Positions 10,638 through 20,203 of a stretch of 64,000 bases of DNA are shown one piece after another (position 1 is the first letter of the stretch; every line of letters starts with the position of its first letter). The stretch lies in contig OZ244806.1 of assembly GCA_965220075.1 (NCBI GenBank), positions 2,356,001 to 2,420,000 on the forward strand. Direction: 5' to 3'. This stretch comes from G965220075 sp965220075 (GTDB lineage Bacteria > Chloroflexota > UBA11872). The notes beneath the pieces were generated by a model. That model was given only the letters and a program-made list of their open reading frames with translations, was not told the DNA's origin and did no database searches. A program made the translations under genes and the position numbers.

Positions 10638-12317
10638 TCATTGACTTGGGACATATGGCAACGGGGCTACCACGTTGATGTCGCTCACAACGTCCACCAC
10701 CGCGGGACGCCCGGCGGCGAGCGCCGCGGCCAGCGCGTCGCGCAGATCCCCGGCGCGAGTCACCCGAACCCCGAAGCAACCCATCGACTCCGCGATCTTT
10801 GCGAAGTCCACGTCCTCGAACATCCACAGCTCCTCAGGACTGCCGTCGCCGCGTCCGGCGTAGAGGAGATCGATCGCGTCCTTGCCCTGATTGAGAGAGC
10901 GGTTGTTGTTAATCACCGTGACCGTGTTGATATTGCAGCGAACGGCTGTCTCCAGCTCGGCCAGGTGGTACCAAATCCCGCCGTCGCCGGTGAAGCAAAG
11001 GACCGGTCGGTCGGGAACCGCGCACTTGGCCCCCAGCGCCGCGGGAAGCCCCCAGCCGAGCGATCCCGCGCAGCGCAAGTAGCTCTGAGTTCGGTGCGTG
11101 AGATCGATCATCGTGCCCGTCCAGATGCCCGCGTGCCCCGTGTCGGATACCAGCACCGCGTCATCGGGAAGGATGTCCTGAACCTCGCGGCACAGCCGCT
11201 CGGGCCGAATCGGGGAAGCGTCCGATTGAAAGTGCGGTTCCAGCTCGGCGCGCCACTCTGACACGAGCCGCCGGGCGCGTTGGGCCCAGTCGCTCACCTC
11301 CGCGACCGGCTCTATGAAGTCGATGAGTCTCTGTACCGCCAGCCGGGCGTCTCCCAGCACGTCAACCTGGCTGGGATAGTTGCGGCCGAGCTCGGCAGGG
11401 TCGACGTTGATCTGAATGGTCGGAACACCCGGCTTGGGCACCTGCCAGAAGTGCGTGGCCTGCCCGCCGGTCTGGCTGCCCACGATCAGCACCAGGTCGG
11501 CCTCGTAGGCAACCTGATTGGCGCACGAGCGCGAGTAGGTTCCCGGGACGCCAACAGACAGAGGGTGGTCCTCCGGGATAGACCCTTTGCCATTGAGGGA
11601 CGTGACGACCGGCATCGAGAGTCTCTCGGCCAGCGCGGTTATCTCGCGCCCGGCCTGCGACGCGGTTACGCCGCCTCCGACCAGCATTACAGGTCGCCGC
11701 GCCTGCCCGAGCAGCTCCGCCGCGGCGCGGATCTGCGCATCGTCGGGCGGCGGCCGGAAAGCCGGGTAGCTCCTGAACGACGAATCCACGATCACCTCGG
11801 CGGCGACTTCGTCTTCCTCCACCAGCTCGGCGGCGATGCCCAGAAGGTCCAGATGGACAGGCCCCGGGGCGCCCGAGACGGCCTCGCGGAACGCCTGGCG
11901 CAGCAGCAATGGAAGCTGTGCGGCGCCATCCACCAATGCGTTGAACTTCGTGACGGGCTCGTAGAGCGGCCAGTGATCGATCTCCTGGTAGGCATGCCGG
12001 TATCGATACTCGGCCGGCCAGCGGCCCGTGAGGGCGATCACGGGCGAGCGGGCCAGAAAGGCATCCTGCAGTCCCGCCGCCAGATTGGCGGCGCCTACCG
12101 ACTGCGCCAGGGCCACGCCGGGTCTGCGCGCCGCGCGTGCGTAGCCGTCGGCCATGTAGCCGGCCGCCTTCTCCGTATGGCACATAACCCGCTTGATCCC
12201 CAACGACTCCATGTCCACCAGGGTCTGCTGGAGAATCCCGGGCACGAAGAACGCGGCGGTTACGCCGTACCCATGCAACGTTTCGGCAATGAAGCGCGAG
12301 CCGGTCATCGAGGGCAT
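10638..12317 (-). CDS. Thiamine diphosphate-dependent enzyme, acetolactate synthase-like
   Basis: About 559 aa from ATG 12317 (MPSMTGSRF), which has GAAGGTG upstream; a longer in-frame version to 12401 is less likely. Three-domain ThDP enzyme: N-terminal Pyr domain with catalytic Glu in CHTEKAAGYMADGYAR, a central domain (VMLVGGGVTASQAGREI), and a C-terminal PP domain with the GDG...NN cofactor motif (GDGGIWYHLAELE to VINNN). No small regulatory subunit or other branched-chain biosynthesis gene is next to it, so a catabolic 2-oxoacid carboligase/decarboxylase role is as likely as acetolactate synthase. The substrate cannot be assigned. Confidence 0.88.
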   Translation of the reverse strand: MPSMTGSRFIAETLHGYGVTAAFFVPGILQQTLVDMESLGIKRVMCHTEKAAGYMADGYARAARRPGVALAQSVGAANLAAGLQDAFLARSPVIALTGRWPAEYRYRHAYQEIDHWPLYEPVTKFNALVDGAAQLPLLLRQAFREAVSGAPGPVHLDLLGIAAELVEEDEVAAEVIVDSSFRSYPAFRPPPDDAQIRAAAELLGQARRPVMLVGGGVTASQAGREITALAERLSMPVVTSLNGKGSIPEDHPLSVGVPGTYSRSCANQVAYEADLVLIVGSQTGGQATHFWQVPKPGVPTIQINVDPAELGRNYPSQVDVLGDARLAVQRLIDFIEPVAEVSDWAQRARRLVSEWRAELEPHFQSDASPIRPERLCREVQDILPDDAVLVSDTGHAGIWTGTMIDLTHRTQSYLRCAGSLGWGLPAALGAKCAVPDRPVLCFTGDGGIWYHLAELETAVRCNINTVTVINNNRSLNQGKDAIDLLYAGRGDGSPEELWMFEDVDFAKIAESMGCFGVRVTRAGDLRDALAAALAAGRPAVVDVVSDINVVAPLPYVPSQ

Positions 12318-12564
12318 AGCGTCACCTTCTCGCTCGGGCGCCGACCGGCGCACGGGCCAATGTACCAGCCCACCAAGCTCACCCGTTCGTGCGCAATGCA
12401 TATCTGGTTATTGACCAGACGCTGCTCAATCAATACAGTCTCAGTTCATGCGCGGCGGGAGGCTGCGCATGGCTCCAGGGCATCGCGCAGTCGCAGGCAT
12501 GTTGGCTATACGGCACAATACTGCGAAGAGACGGGCAAACTCTTCCTCGCGCTGCCTCTCTGTC

Positions 12565-12782
12565 TCAACTTATTTTCTCTTCCAAAATCCGCCGCTTAGC
12601 GATGGGTGTCTTTGACGACCGGTACGAAATGACTTTTTGAAGTAGAAGAAACGCGGTAGCAGCCCCAAAAACAAGAGCGACCGACGCCCATGCTAAATCG
12701 CACCCACAGAAAGCCCAAGATTCCTATCGCTGCCCACGCCACAAAAAGGCCCCTACCTGGCCGTGAGACGGTTCCAGTCCAT
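12565..12782 (-). pseudogene. Possible frameshifted small two-helix membrane protein
   Basis: Three reading frames can be joined on the minus strand: MDWNRLTAR, then GLFVAWAAIGILGFLWVRF, then AWASVALVFGAATAFLLL ending in RRILEEKIS. Two frameshifts would be needed. The joined product would have two transmembrane helices and a basic tail. Order and composition suggest a decayed gene, but no family is recognised and chance cannot be excluded. Confidence 0.25.
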
Positions 12783-13418
12783 GGCCGCCACTGGGGTTCT
12801 TATGCGGTGCGGCCATGGTACCAATACCGCAGGTGAAACGGCTCCCATATGAAAGCTGCCAGGGCAATGCTGCCCACGGGTAGCTATGTCAAAAGGGGAC
12901 ACCACGCACTACCGATGAATGGGTAGTGGACCGCTCTGATCGGTGCGCGCCAGGGCGGAGTTCCACTCCCTCTCCCAAGTGTCCAGATCGGAGACACGGG
13001 AGAGCAACTGTGCTGGGGGTCAACGGCTACCTGGGAGTGGAGCTGGATGCAACCCAGCAGGTCTGCTGCTTGCAAAGGGCGTTGCAGAGGACCAGGAGTT
13101 TGCGCATGCAAGCCGAGAGGGCCACCTTGGGGGGCTTGCCGGCCCCATACTCGATACGGGGCCAGGTCCGATCCGACAGTTCCCTCGACACCGCGGACTC
13201 CGCGGCCAGGGTCCCGCCTGGATTCCGAGGCAAGCCGGGAATGACGGAAGGCCCTGGCACATACACGGGGGCACTGATTAGAAGAACCCACTACTGCCGT
13301 CCTCACCTAGTGGTATGATTACGGCACTGTAGATGGGCAGCGCCGATGCTCCGAATGACATCGCACGGCTACAACTTCGGCCGTTTCGTGGTGTCCGCTG
13401 CTACAGAGGGGGCTGACG
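12783..13418 (+). other. Intergenic decay region with repeat debris
   Basis: Apart from the IS110 transposase remnant (13027-13152), I see no intact gene. A short perfect inverted repeat CCGCGG-ACT-CCGCGG lies near 13190-13205. A GGATTCC...GGAATGACGG motif at about 13219-13250 resembles the intergenic repeat seen near 24800 and 39753. The last 100 bp lead to the small membrane protein gene at 13419. Confidence 0.4.
13027..13152 (-). pseudogene. Remnant of an IS110-family transposase (C-terminus)
   Basis: Minus-strand translation gives YGAGKPPKVALSACMRKLLV followed by LCNALCKQQTCW and a stop at 13029-13027. GKPPKVALxACMRKLL(V) is the characteristic C-terminal motif of IS110-type transposases. 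The catalytic RuvC-like part is absent upstream, so this is a truncated relic of an insertion. Confidence 0.6.
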
Positions 13419-13628
13419 ATGATCATTATCGGGTCCGTGTTAGTTGCGATAGGCGTTGGTGAGATTCTGGAATTGGAGAGGGCTTTCACGCTCCTGATTG
13501 GTCTTGGCGGCGGAATGATCCTTTCAGGCGTGTCAGGCAAGCTGGGATGGCCTTCCCATGGGTGGATAAGCAGACGCGGCCGAGCTAGCCCCGACCCATT
13601 GCGTACCGTCGATGAGGAACCCGCCTAG
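13419..13628 (+). CDS. Small membrane protein of unknown function
   Basis: About 69 aa. ATG 13419 is preceded by GAGGGGG at a suitable distance. The product has two hydrophobic segments (IIIGSVLVAIGVGEIL and AFTLLIGLGGGMILSGV) and a short basic C-terminal tail (ISRRGRASP). No family is recognised. The ribosome-binding site and the clean two-helix pattern argue for a real gene; its length argues for caution. Confidence 0.45.
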   Translation: MIIIGSVLVAIGVGEILELERAFTLLIGLGGGMILSGVSGKLGWPSHGWISRRGRASPDPLRTVDEEPA

Positions 13629-13935
13629 GGTGTAGTCCGCGTCGGTATCGACCCCAGCTATGTGCGTCGCAGGGCTGGATCCGCCTGCTCAAATCCACAG
13701 TTCAGATGCGGCCGAATGCCGCAGACCCATTTAGGCTCACGCTGCCGCTAAGCATCGCCGGCCCAGCAACCCGCCGGTGAAGCCGCCCCACTAGCAGGCA
13801 GTTGGCGGATTGCTCCCGTGGGCCGCCGCAACGCCAAGCTTTATAGTTCGCGCCTACGAGTAGAAGGCCTCAGCGCGTCCGGGCGCTGACACCGGGATGA
13901 GCACGCTTTATCGCAGCAGGCGCTGAGCGGTCGGC
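13629..13935 (+). other. Intergenic, nothing recognised
   Basis: About 300 bp between the small membrane protein and the secreted GH99-like gene. No ORF with coding character, no terminator with a T-run and no RNA gene is visible. Confidence 0.4.
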
Positions 13936-16329
13936 ATGCGCGCCGTCGTAAGACTCGGATGGGCCGTGGCGCTCGCGGCCGTGATGGTCGTGGGAGCCGG
14001 CGCCGCCCAGGCGGACGAGCCGGCGGTATCGGCCGGTACCGGCGCCTTCTTCGCGTTGGCCGAATCCACACTCGGATTCGCCGTCACCGATGATCGAGAC
14101 GTGCGCCTCTGGTCGGCGTGGCGCGATCTGGGCGGGGAGCAAACGGTCGGGGTGCCGGTGTCGCGCCGGTTCGCGCTCGACGGCCAGGTTGCGCAGGTGT
14201 TCGCGCGCGGTGTGCTGCGCTGGGACCCCGGGCCCGGCGCGTCCTTGGTAAACGTTCTGGACCTCCTCGCCGCGCGCGGCCACGACGCCCGACTGCTCGC
14301 TGAGTTCGGGGTTCCGGCGTCCGCCGACTGGTCGGAAGATGCCGGCCAGGGCTGGCCGGCCGTTCAGCGCCGTCACATGGCGCTGCTGGACGGACCGGAA
14401 TCGTGGCGGATGGCGCTGCGGGAGGCCTTCCGAACAGCGCGCGAACCGCTGGCGAACGACAACGCCGCGATAGCGCTGCACGGCTTGCCCATGGCGGTGG
14501 CCGAGACCCAGGCGGGATACGCCCTACGGGCGCAACGGGCTGCCTGGGTATATGCGCCGGACGTTGATGAGGCGCCGCGGCGGGTGGATATCCCCGGCCT
14601 TCTCGAGGCCACGGAGGTGGTTCCGCCCCACGCTACCGTGCCGCATCGACCCGACCAGCGGCCGCACCTGCGGCCGGCACGCCCGGTGAGCGCCGTGCAC
14701 TTCTTCGACTGGTGGCGCCGCGACTACCTGCCGAGCAAATTCTTTACCCACGGACTGACCTGGGAGCGGATCGGCATCACCAGGGAGCAGGTCGGGTCGT
14801 CCGCCTACTACGACGCGAACTTCCGGCTCATCCGCGACCTCGGCGTCGATGGGGTGATCTGGGAGTGGTATGACGGCTGGAATCTGACTCCCAGCGGCAC
14901 GGTGCTGGACTCCCTGCGGCGCCATGACCTGAAGATCGGGCTGTTCTACGACTGGGAGTTGCTGCACGTCGGCGGCCAGGCGGTGCTGAGCGACCGCGCC
15001 TACATCGCGGCCGACGAACCCAGCCTGAGCAAGATCGCGGAGGAAGTCATCGCCTTCTACCAAGGGATCCCGCCGGACCTCTGGCTGTACGACTCGGACG
15101 GGCGGCTCCCCGTGGTCGTCTACTCCTACGGCTTCCCGGAGGCGCTTACAGATACCGCGGCGTGGACCTGGTTCTTCACCGAGCTCGCGCGGCGGGTCGA
15201 GGCGGCGCTGGAAACTGACGTGATCTTCGACTGGTCGGTCGCCTACCTGCCGCCGTCCCAGGTTCAGGAGCTGGCGTTCGAGCGCTGGCCGGATGACTTC
15301 GCTCCTTTCAACTTCGTGGTCGACATCCCCCAGTCGCAGTACGGGCATCACGTTGTGACCTGGAACTACATCTTCGACAACCGCGGCGTCGCCGCGCGCG
15401 ACGGGATTCCGCGCGTTATCCGCGACGACAACCGCTATCTGCAGGAAACTGCCTGGCTCGCCGCGCACACCAGCCCGAGCCTGGTCTTCATCTATAGCTG
15501 GAACGAGTTCTGGGAGGGCTCGCACCTCTTCCCCGACGACACCTACGAATGGCGGCGGTACGAGCTGGCGCGCGCGCAGCTGGCTGAGCTTGCGGAGAAG
15601 CGGGCCGACGACCTGCCGCGCGCGGTCATCATCGCGGACCCCGCCGATTCCTATCCGGCCGGCGAGAACGGCCTGTTCGAGAGCCAGCGCCTGCTGGTCC
15701 GGCACTTCCTGCGGCGCTACGCGCCGCAGGCCGACTTCATCACCGCCGCGCGAGCCACGGAAGCCGAATTGGCCGCCTACGACCTCGTGATCAGCCTCAC
15801 CACCGACCGCGCCGTTGACCCCGCGCTCGCGGCTCTGTCCGAATCGACCCAAGTCGTGTACTGGAACGCCAACGACCTGACGACCGGCTTCGCGCAGCGC
15901 TTTGTGCAGACGGTGGAACCGGCCCGGCCGGTCGGGAAGTTCCAAATTCTGGACCGCGACGGCCAGCCGATCGACGACTCGATCACGGCCAATGGCGACG
16001 TCTGGCGGGCGACACTGGCGGTCGGCGCTAGCGCGGCCCTGCAATTCGACGACAACGGCCGGGCCTATCCACTGGTGGTGCGCTCCGGCAACGATCACTG
16101 GATCAACATCTACCACCCCACTGACGCCGCCTTGGCCGCGGCGTTCGAGGCCGTCTATGGCCGGGAGCTCGAGCCCGCGATCACGTTTGCGCTCGGCGGC
16201 CGCATCCAGCGTCTGGAGGTCTACCCCGATGGTCGGGTGGTGCAGAACACCTTCAGCGCGCCGGCGGTGTTCCTCCACGAACCGTTGGCCGTCCCGGATT
16301 TTCAGCCGGTCGCTCCGGCGGGCCTCTAG
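13936..16329 (+). CDS. Secreted glycoside hydrolase-like protein (GH99/GH71-like TIM barrel)
   Basis: About 797 aa with a Sec signal peptide (VVRLGWAVALAAVMVVGAGAAQA, cut near residue 26). The N-terminal part (about 30-200) has LGFAVTDD and WRDLGGEQTVGVPVSRRF repeats of a kind often found in secreted Chloroflexota proteins. The central part (about 255-545) begins VSAVHFFDWWRRDY, passes DLGVDGVIWEWYDGWN and ends SLVFIYSWNEFWEGSHLFPD, resembling GH99/GH71-like or DUF5010-like barrels where the NEWxEG segment lines the active site. A C-terminal region (about 560-790) is unassigned. It probably acts outside the cell on polysaccharide. The exact family is uncertain. Confidence 0.7.
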   Translation: MRAVVRLGWAVALAAVMVVGAGAAQADEPAVSAGTGAFFALAESTLGFAVTDDRDVRLWSAWRDLGGEQTVGVPVSRRFALDGQVAQVFARGVLRWDPGPGASLVNVLDLLAARGHDARLLAEFGVPASADWSEDAGQGWPAVQRRHMALLDGPESWRMALREAFRTAREPLANDNAAIALHGLPMAVAETQAGYALRAQRAAWVYAPDVDEAPRRVDIPGLLEATEVVPPHATVPHRPDQRPHLRPARPVSAVHFFDWWRRDYLPSKFFTHGLTWERIGITREQVGSSAYYDANFRLIRDLGVDGVIWEWYDGWNLTPSGTVLDSLRRHDLKIGLFYDWELLHVGGQAVLSDRAYIAADEPSLSKIAEEVIAFYQGIPPDLWLYDSDGRLPVVVYSYGFPEALTDTAAWTWFFTELARRVEAALETDVIFDWSVAYLPPSQVQELAFERWPDDFAPFNFVVDIPQSQYGHHVVTWNYIFDNRGVAARDGIPRVIRDDNRYLQETAWLAAHTSPSLVFIYSWNEFWEGSHLFPDDTYEWRRYELARAQLAELAEKRADDLPRAVIIADPADSYPAGENGLFESQRLLVRHFLRRYAPQADFITAARATEAELAAYDLVISLTTDRAVDPALAALSESTQVVYWNANDLTTGFAQRFVQTVEPARPVGKFQILDRDGQPIDDSITANGDVWRATLAVGASAALQFDDNGRAYPLVVRSGNDHWINIYHPTDAALAAAFEAVYGRELEPAITFALGGRIQRLEVYPDGRVVQNTFSAPAVFLHEPLAVPDFQPVAPAGL

Positions 16330-16403
16330 AATGGCGCCGTGGGGTCCAACAGGCTCGGCTACCCTGACGCCGCATAGCTAGTCAGTCGGAGGCCAGATCG
16401 CGC

Positions 16404-17171
16404 ATGGCGCGTGAGAGCGTTCGCTTTGCGGTCCTGAGCGACGCGCACGCGCTGCCGCCGGCCGAGCAACCTTCCGTCGGGGCCGACTCGTTTGCGAATC
16501 TGCAGCGCGCGACAGACCGGCTGAACTCGCTGAGCCCGCCTGTCGAGTTCGTGATTCACCTGGGCGACCTGACCGGCGAGGAAACGCGCGAAGCCTATGC
16601 GGCCTTTGCGGAGGCGACGGCCGGCATCCAAGTGGCGCAGTTTCCCGTGCTTGGAAACCACGACGACCCCGCGCTGCTGGCCGCGACGGTTCCGACGCCG
16701 AATCTCGTCACGCCCGCGGATGCGCCGGACGGCTACTACAGCTTCGGGTGGCGCGGGCTGCGCGTGATCGTGCTGAACTCGCGCCAAGAGGGTCAACCCG
16801 AAGGTCACCTGCACCAAAGCCAAATACGCTGGCTTGAGGTAGAGCTGGGGCGGCGCCCGGACAGCGACGCGGTGATTTGCGTCCACCATCCGCCAGCGCC
16901 TATCGGGGCTGACTGGATTGACGCTCACCGGGTCGACCAGGATGGCGCGCTAAGCGCCGTGCTGTCGGGCGCGGCACGGGTGCTGGCCGTTTTCAGCGGT
17001 CACGTACACGGCCGCTACCGCCGCGAGGTCGCCGGCATTCCAGTGGAGATCGCGCCCTCGACGTACAACTGCATAGACCCGGAGCAGCGCGCGCCGATGG
17101 ACGCGAACCAGGGTTTCCTGGTGGTGGACGCCGGTCCGGAAGGGCTGTCGATTAGCGAGGAATCGCTGTAG
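16404..17171 (+). CDS. Calcineurin-like metallophosphoesterase
   Basis: About 255 aa, no signal peptide. All metallophosphoesterase ligand motifs are present in order: SDAHALPP (D, H), HLGDLTGE (D), LGNHDD (N, H), CVHHPPAP (H) and FSGHVHGRY (H, H). This resembles cAMP phosphodiesterase/Icc-type enzymes, but the substrate is unknown. It lies 75 bp after the secreted GH-like gene and 32 bp before a nucleoside phosphorylase-like gene on the same strand, so a shared transcript is likely. Confidence 0.88.
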   Translation: MARESVRFAVLSDAHALPPAEQPSVGADSFANLQRATDRLNSLSPPVEFVIHLGDLTGEETREAYAAFAEATAGIQVAQFPVLGNHDDPALLAATVPTPNLVTPADAPDGYYSFGWRGLRVIVLNSRQEGQPEGHLHQSQIRWLEVELGRRPDSDAVICVHHPPAPIGADWIDAHRVDQDGALSAVLSGAARVLAVFSGHVHGRYRREVAGIPVEIAPSTYNCIDPEQRAPMDANQGFLVVDAGPEGLSISEESL

Positions 17172-17202
17172 CCGTCCGCGCCGCCGGGGCCGACTCGCGC
17201 TG

Positions 17203-18012
17203 ATGGGGAATCTTCCGGTGGTTTTGCTCGCGATGCCGATCGAGCTGAGCGCGCTGCGGCGTGAGGCGGAATCGGCGACACGCGTGGCGCGGCGCCCCGC
17301 CGCATGGCGCTTGCGAGTCGGCGGGACGGACGCCTACGCGGTGGTAACGGGCCAGGGCCGCGAGCGCGCCGAGCAAACCAGCCGGTGGGCGATCCGCGAG
17401 CTGGCGCCGGCCGCGATGATCGCGGCCGGTATCGCGGGCGGCGCGTTGCCGCGCCAGCGACCGGGCGACATGGTCGTGCTGGAGGCCGCGGACCGCGCGG
17501 ACGCGGACGGCCTTTCAGGTTCGAGCGCCGCGGCGGATGCCGCGCTGGCCGCTCAGTTGCAAGAGGCGCTGTGCCGCTCCGGCGGTAGCTGCGACAGAGG
17601 CCTGGGAGTGACGGTCGACGCCGTAGCGTCCGCCCCAACCAAGCGCAGGCTTGGGCAACTCGGCGCCGTGAGCGTGGACATGGAGTCCTACTGGGTGATG
17701 GCCGCGGCGGCGGCGGCCGGCGTTCCGGCGGTGGGGCTGCGCGTGGTCGCGGATCCGGTGGACCAAACGGTTCCGCGCTCGATGCTGGCGCTCAGCGGTC
17801 TGCAAGGCGGCCGCTGGTGGCCCGAGATCGGCGCCCTCTGGCGCATGCCGCTCGAATCCGCCCAGATTCTGCGCACCTGGCAGGACACTCAAACGGCGCT
17901 CAGTGCGCTGGCGGTCGCGTTGCGGCGGGCGCTCCCGGCCGTGGCGGCGGCACAGGCGCCAGGCCGGCCGTGCGGGTGCGGCGGGCCGCAAGAGACGGCT
18001 AGCCGCCGTTGA
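17203..18012 (+). CDS. Nucleoside phosphorylase/nucleosidase-like protein (MTA/SAH nucleosidase superfamily)
   Basis: About 269 aa. Recognised as a PNP_UDP-type protein by VVLLAMPIELSALRRE at the N-terminus, AAGIAGGALPRQRPGDMVVL in the middle and VSVDMESYWVMAAAAAAGVP, in which the Met-Glu pair would bind the ribose. It probably cleaves an N-glycosidic bond of a nucleoside or a hopanoid/futalosine-type compound. The C-terminal third is extended and ends in a Cys/Gly-rich CGCGG tail of unknown meaning. The start is uncertain; GTG 17218 is also possible. Confidence 0.75.
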   Translation: MGNLPVVLLAMPIELSALRREAESATRVARRPAAWRLRVGGTDAYAVVTGQGRERAEQTSRWAIRELAPAAMIAAGIAGGALPRQRPGDMVVLEAADRADADGLSGSSAAADAALAAQLQEALCRSGGSCDRGLGVTVDAVASAPTKRRLGQLGAVSVDMESYWVMAAAAAAGVPAVGLRVVADPVDQTVPRSMLALSGLQGGRWWPEIGALWRMPLESAQILRTWQDTQTALSALAVALRRALPAVAAAQAPGRPCGCGGPQETASRR

Positions 18013-18195
18013 CTCCCAAGCCTGACACGCGGCGCGCACGTCGGGCCGCGCGGCTGTGAACCTCGATCCGCGAGCGTCGGCTACGATAGCCCCGGCGCGG
18101 CGGTCTCCGTTCGCGCCGAGCCTTTGCGCACGGCGGGCTCGCATGTATGGGAAACGCAACAAGGCCGTGCTCTCAAACCTTGGAGAACCGCACGT

Positions 18196-19503
18196 ATGAG
18201 CGAACACGCCGTCGCCGCCGGCACCGGTCTGATGGTGGCCGGCCTGGTGATCTTCCTGCTGGCTTACGCACTGATCGCCAGCGACCGCGTTCCCAAGTCG
18301 GCCGTGGCGCTCGCCGGCGCCGCGCTCATGGTTCTCATCGGTGTCCTCAACCAGGAGCAGGCCTTTCATCACATCGATCTGAACGTGATTCTGCTGCTGG
18401 TCGGGATGATGGTGCTGGCCGGCATCCTGCGCGGAACCGGCGTGTTTCAGTCGCTGGCGATCCTGTCGGCCAAGTGGACCGGCGGCAGCGGAGTTCGGCT
18501 GATGATCGTGCTGTCGGTGATAACCGCCGTGCTCTCGGCCTTTCTCGACAACGTCACGACCGTGATCTTGATCGCGCCCGTAACGCTGTTCGTGGCGCGC
18601 CGGCTGCATATCAACCCTATTCCGCTTTTCATCGCCGAGATACTCGCCTCCAACATCGGCGGCGCGGCCACGTTGATCGGCGACCCGCCCAACATCCTGA
18701 TCGCAAGCGCGGCCGACATCGACTTTGCCGTCTTCGCGGCGCACATGACGCCGCCGGTCTTGATCCTGCTACCGCTCTTTCTGATCGCCGCGCGGTTCAT
18801 GTTCAAGCGTCACCTGGTGGTGGCGCCGGAGCACATGACGGAGCTCTTGTCTCTGCATCCGCGTGAGGCGATCACCGACTACCGAAAGATGTGGATCGCG
18901 CTGGGTGTGCTGGGGTTGACCATATTGGGATTCCTGGTGCATGGGCTGTTTGGCTGGGAGCCGGCCACGATCGCGATCGCCGGCGCGGCGCTGGCCATGC
19001 TGCTCACCCGCGCCGATCCGCACAAGGCCCTGGAAGAGGTGGAATGGCCCAGCGTCATGTTCTTCGTCGGGCTGTTCATGATGGTCGGCGGACTCGTCGA
19101 GTTGGGCATCCTGGACCGCGTGGCCGACTTCACCATCGAGCTGACCGGCGGCAGCGTCGCGGTCGCCGCTATTCTGATGATCTGGGTAAGCGGCGTGCTC
19201 TCGGCGATCGTGGACAACATCCCCTACACGGCCACTATGTTGCCCGTAGTGGAGCGCATGACCGCCGAGGGTCTGAATCCCGACAACGTGCTGTGGTGGT
19301 CGCTGGCGCTCGGCGCCGACCTGGGCGGCAACGCCACCATAGTGGGGGCGTCCGCCAACGTAATCATGGCCGGGATCGCCTCGCGCGAGGGCTATCCGAT
19401 AGGGTTCCGGCACTTCCTCATATACGGCGTGCCGGTGGCGATCGGCGCGATGGCGTTTTCCACGATCTGGGTGTGGCTGCGCTATCTGGCCTTCGCCGGT
19501 TGA
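18196..19503 (+). CDS. SLC13/ArsB-NhaD family membrane transporter
   Basis: About 435 aa from ATG 18196, with TGGAG upstream; an in-frame GTG or TTG extension is less likely. About 11-12 hydrophobic segments are visible. Ion transporter superfamily signatures are present in both halves: SAFLDNVTTVILIAPV with IGDPPNILIAS, and SAIVDNIPYTATMLPV with GANATIVGASANV-like GGNATIVGASANVIMA. By family it is a secondary transporter of anions (arsenite, dicarboxylate, sulfate) or Na+/H+; the substrate cannot be told from sequence alone. It stands 183 bp after the phosphorylase-like gene. Confidence 0.88.
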   Translation: MSEHAVAAGTGLMVAGLVIFLLAYALIASDRVPKSAVALAGAALMVLIGVLNQEQAFHHIDLNVILLLVGMMVLAGILRGTGVFQSLAILSAKWTGGSGVRLMIVLSVITAVLSAFLDNVTTVILIAPVTLFVARRLHINPIPLFIAEILASNIGGAATLIGDPPNILIASAADIDFAVFAAHMTPPVLILLPLFLIAARFMFKRHLVVAPEHMTELLSLHPREAITDYRKMWIALGVLGLTILGFLVHGLFGWEPATIAIAGAALAMLLTRADPHKALEEVEWPSVMFFVGLFMMVGGLVELGILDRVADFTIELTGGSVAVAAILMIWVSGVLSAIVDNIPYTATMLPVVERMTAEGLNPDNVLWWSLALGADLGGNATIVGASANVIMAGIASREGYPIGFRHFLIYGVPVAIGAMAFSTIWVWLRYLAFAG

Positions 19504-19521
19504 GGCGCCACTGAGCGCCCC

Positions 19522-20127
19522 ATGGGGGCCGTTATTCGGAAGGAGCCGGTGTCGGCGCTAGCGGACTACGGCTCGGTTTCGATTGCTTTCTCGACTAGCA
19601 CGGTCCTAGAGGTGGAGTGGGTTGCGAACGGACTGGGCGGCGTCCGCGTGGTCGAAGCTCCGCTCGGCCAGCCGCTCACGAAGGACTTCGACGCGTATGA
19701 ACCTGTCACGCGCTGGCACTGCCTTGGGGACATCTCCCACTGGGGCGTCTTCGCCGCCTTCATCGAAGAAACTCGGGTCGGGGGCGCGGTGGTGGCCCAC
19801 GATACGCCCGGCGTTCACATGCTGGAGGCGCGCAAAGACCTCGCGGTTCTGTGGGACCTGCGGGTGCATCCCGGCTTTCGTCGCCAGGGAGTGGGCAAGC
19901 TCCTGCTGGATCGAGCGGTCGACTTTGCGCGCGCGTCCGGTTGCGCGGTTCTGAAGGTCGAAGCGCAGAACACGAACCCGGCCGCCTGTCGTTTTTATGT
20001 CAAGAACGGCTTTCAGCTCGGCGGCCTGCGCAAAGGCGGCTACCACGATTTCCCGGACGAAATACAGTTGCTGTGGTACCTGGACTTGGGATCGGGGCGT
20101 CACCGTCTACTTGCCGAGGGGCAATGA
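19522..20127 (+). CDS. GNAT acetyltransferase, streptothricin acetyltransferase-like
   Basis: About 201 aa. The GNAT acetyl-CoA site is LWDLRVHPGFRRQGVGKLLL (R/Q-x-x-G-x-G/A), followed by VDFARASGC, LKVEAQNTNPAACRFYVKNG and FPDEIQLLWY. This pattern is typical of SatA/Sat-like streptothricin (nourseothricin) acetyltransferases, but an environmental substrate is equally possible. The last 200 nt (from 19924) are part of a direct repeat whose second copy is at 26229, where only the C-terminal half survives. ATG 19522 is 18 bp after the transporter stop. Confidence 0.85.
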   Translation: MGAVIRKEPVSALADYGSVSIAFSTSTVLEVEWVANGLGGVRVVEAPLGQPLTKDFDAYEPVTRWHCLGDISHWGVFAAFIEETRVGGAVVAHDTPGVHMLEARKDLAVLWDLRVHPGFRRQGVGKLLLDRAVDFARASGCAVLKVEAQNTNPAACRFYVKNGFQLGGLRKGGYHDFPDEIQLLWYLDLGSGRHRLLAEGQ

Positions 20128-20190
20128 CTGAGCCCCCGCCGACCGGACTGCCTCGGCGACGTCCAAGACGGCGAGGCAGCAAGAAAGGGC
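19924..20190 (+). repeat. Direct repeat, copy A part 1 (GNAT C-terminus plus downstream)
   Basis: 267 bp, about 90 percent identical by eye to 26229-26498 (270 bp). It covers the C-terminal third of the GNAT gene, its stop and 60 bp of downstream sequence ending AAGAAAGGGC. The partner copy has one extra codon. Confidence 0.9.
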
Positions 20191-20203
20191 GGCGTGAAGA
20201 GCA

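Noticed and set aside
11280..12599. 439-codon plus-strand frame over the ThDP enzyme
   Set aside because: Composition typical of an antisense shadow; the minus strand holds the complete ThDP motifs.
14524..16278. 584-codon minus-strand frame antisense to the GH99-like gene
   Set aside because: It mirrors the GC-rich coding frame, has Val/Gly/Arg/Asp-biased composition and no domain; the plus-strand protein has a signal peptide and coherent fold.
17515..18744. 409-codon minus-strand frame over the phosphorylase-like and transporter genes
   Set aside because: Crosses two plus-strand genes and an intergenic gap, no recognisable domain.
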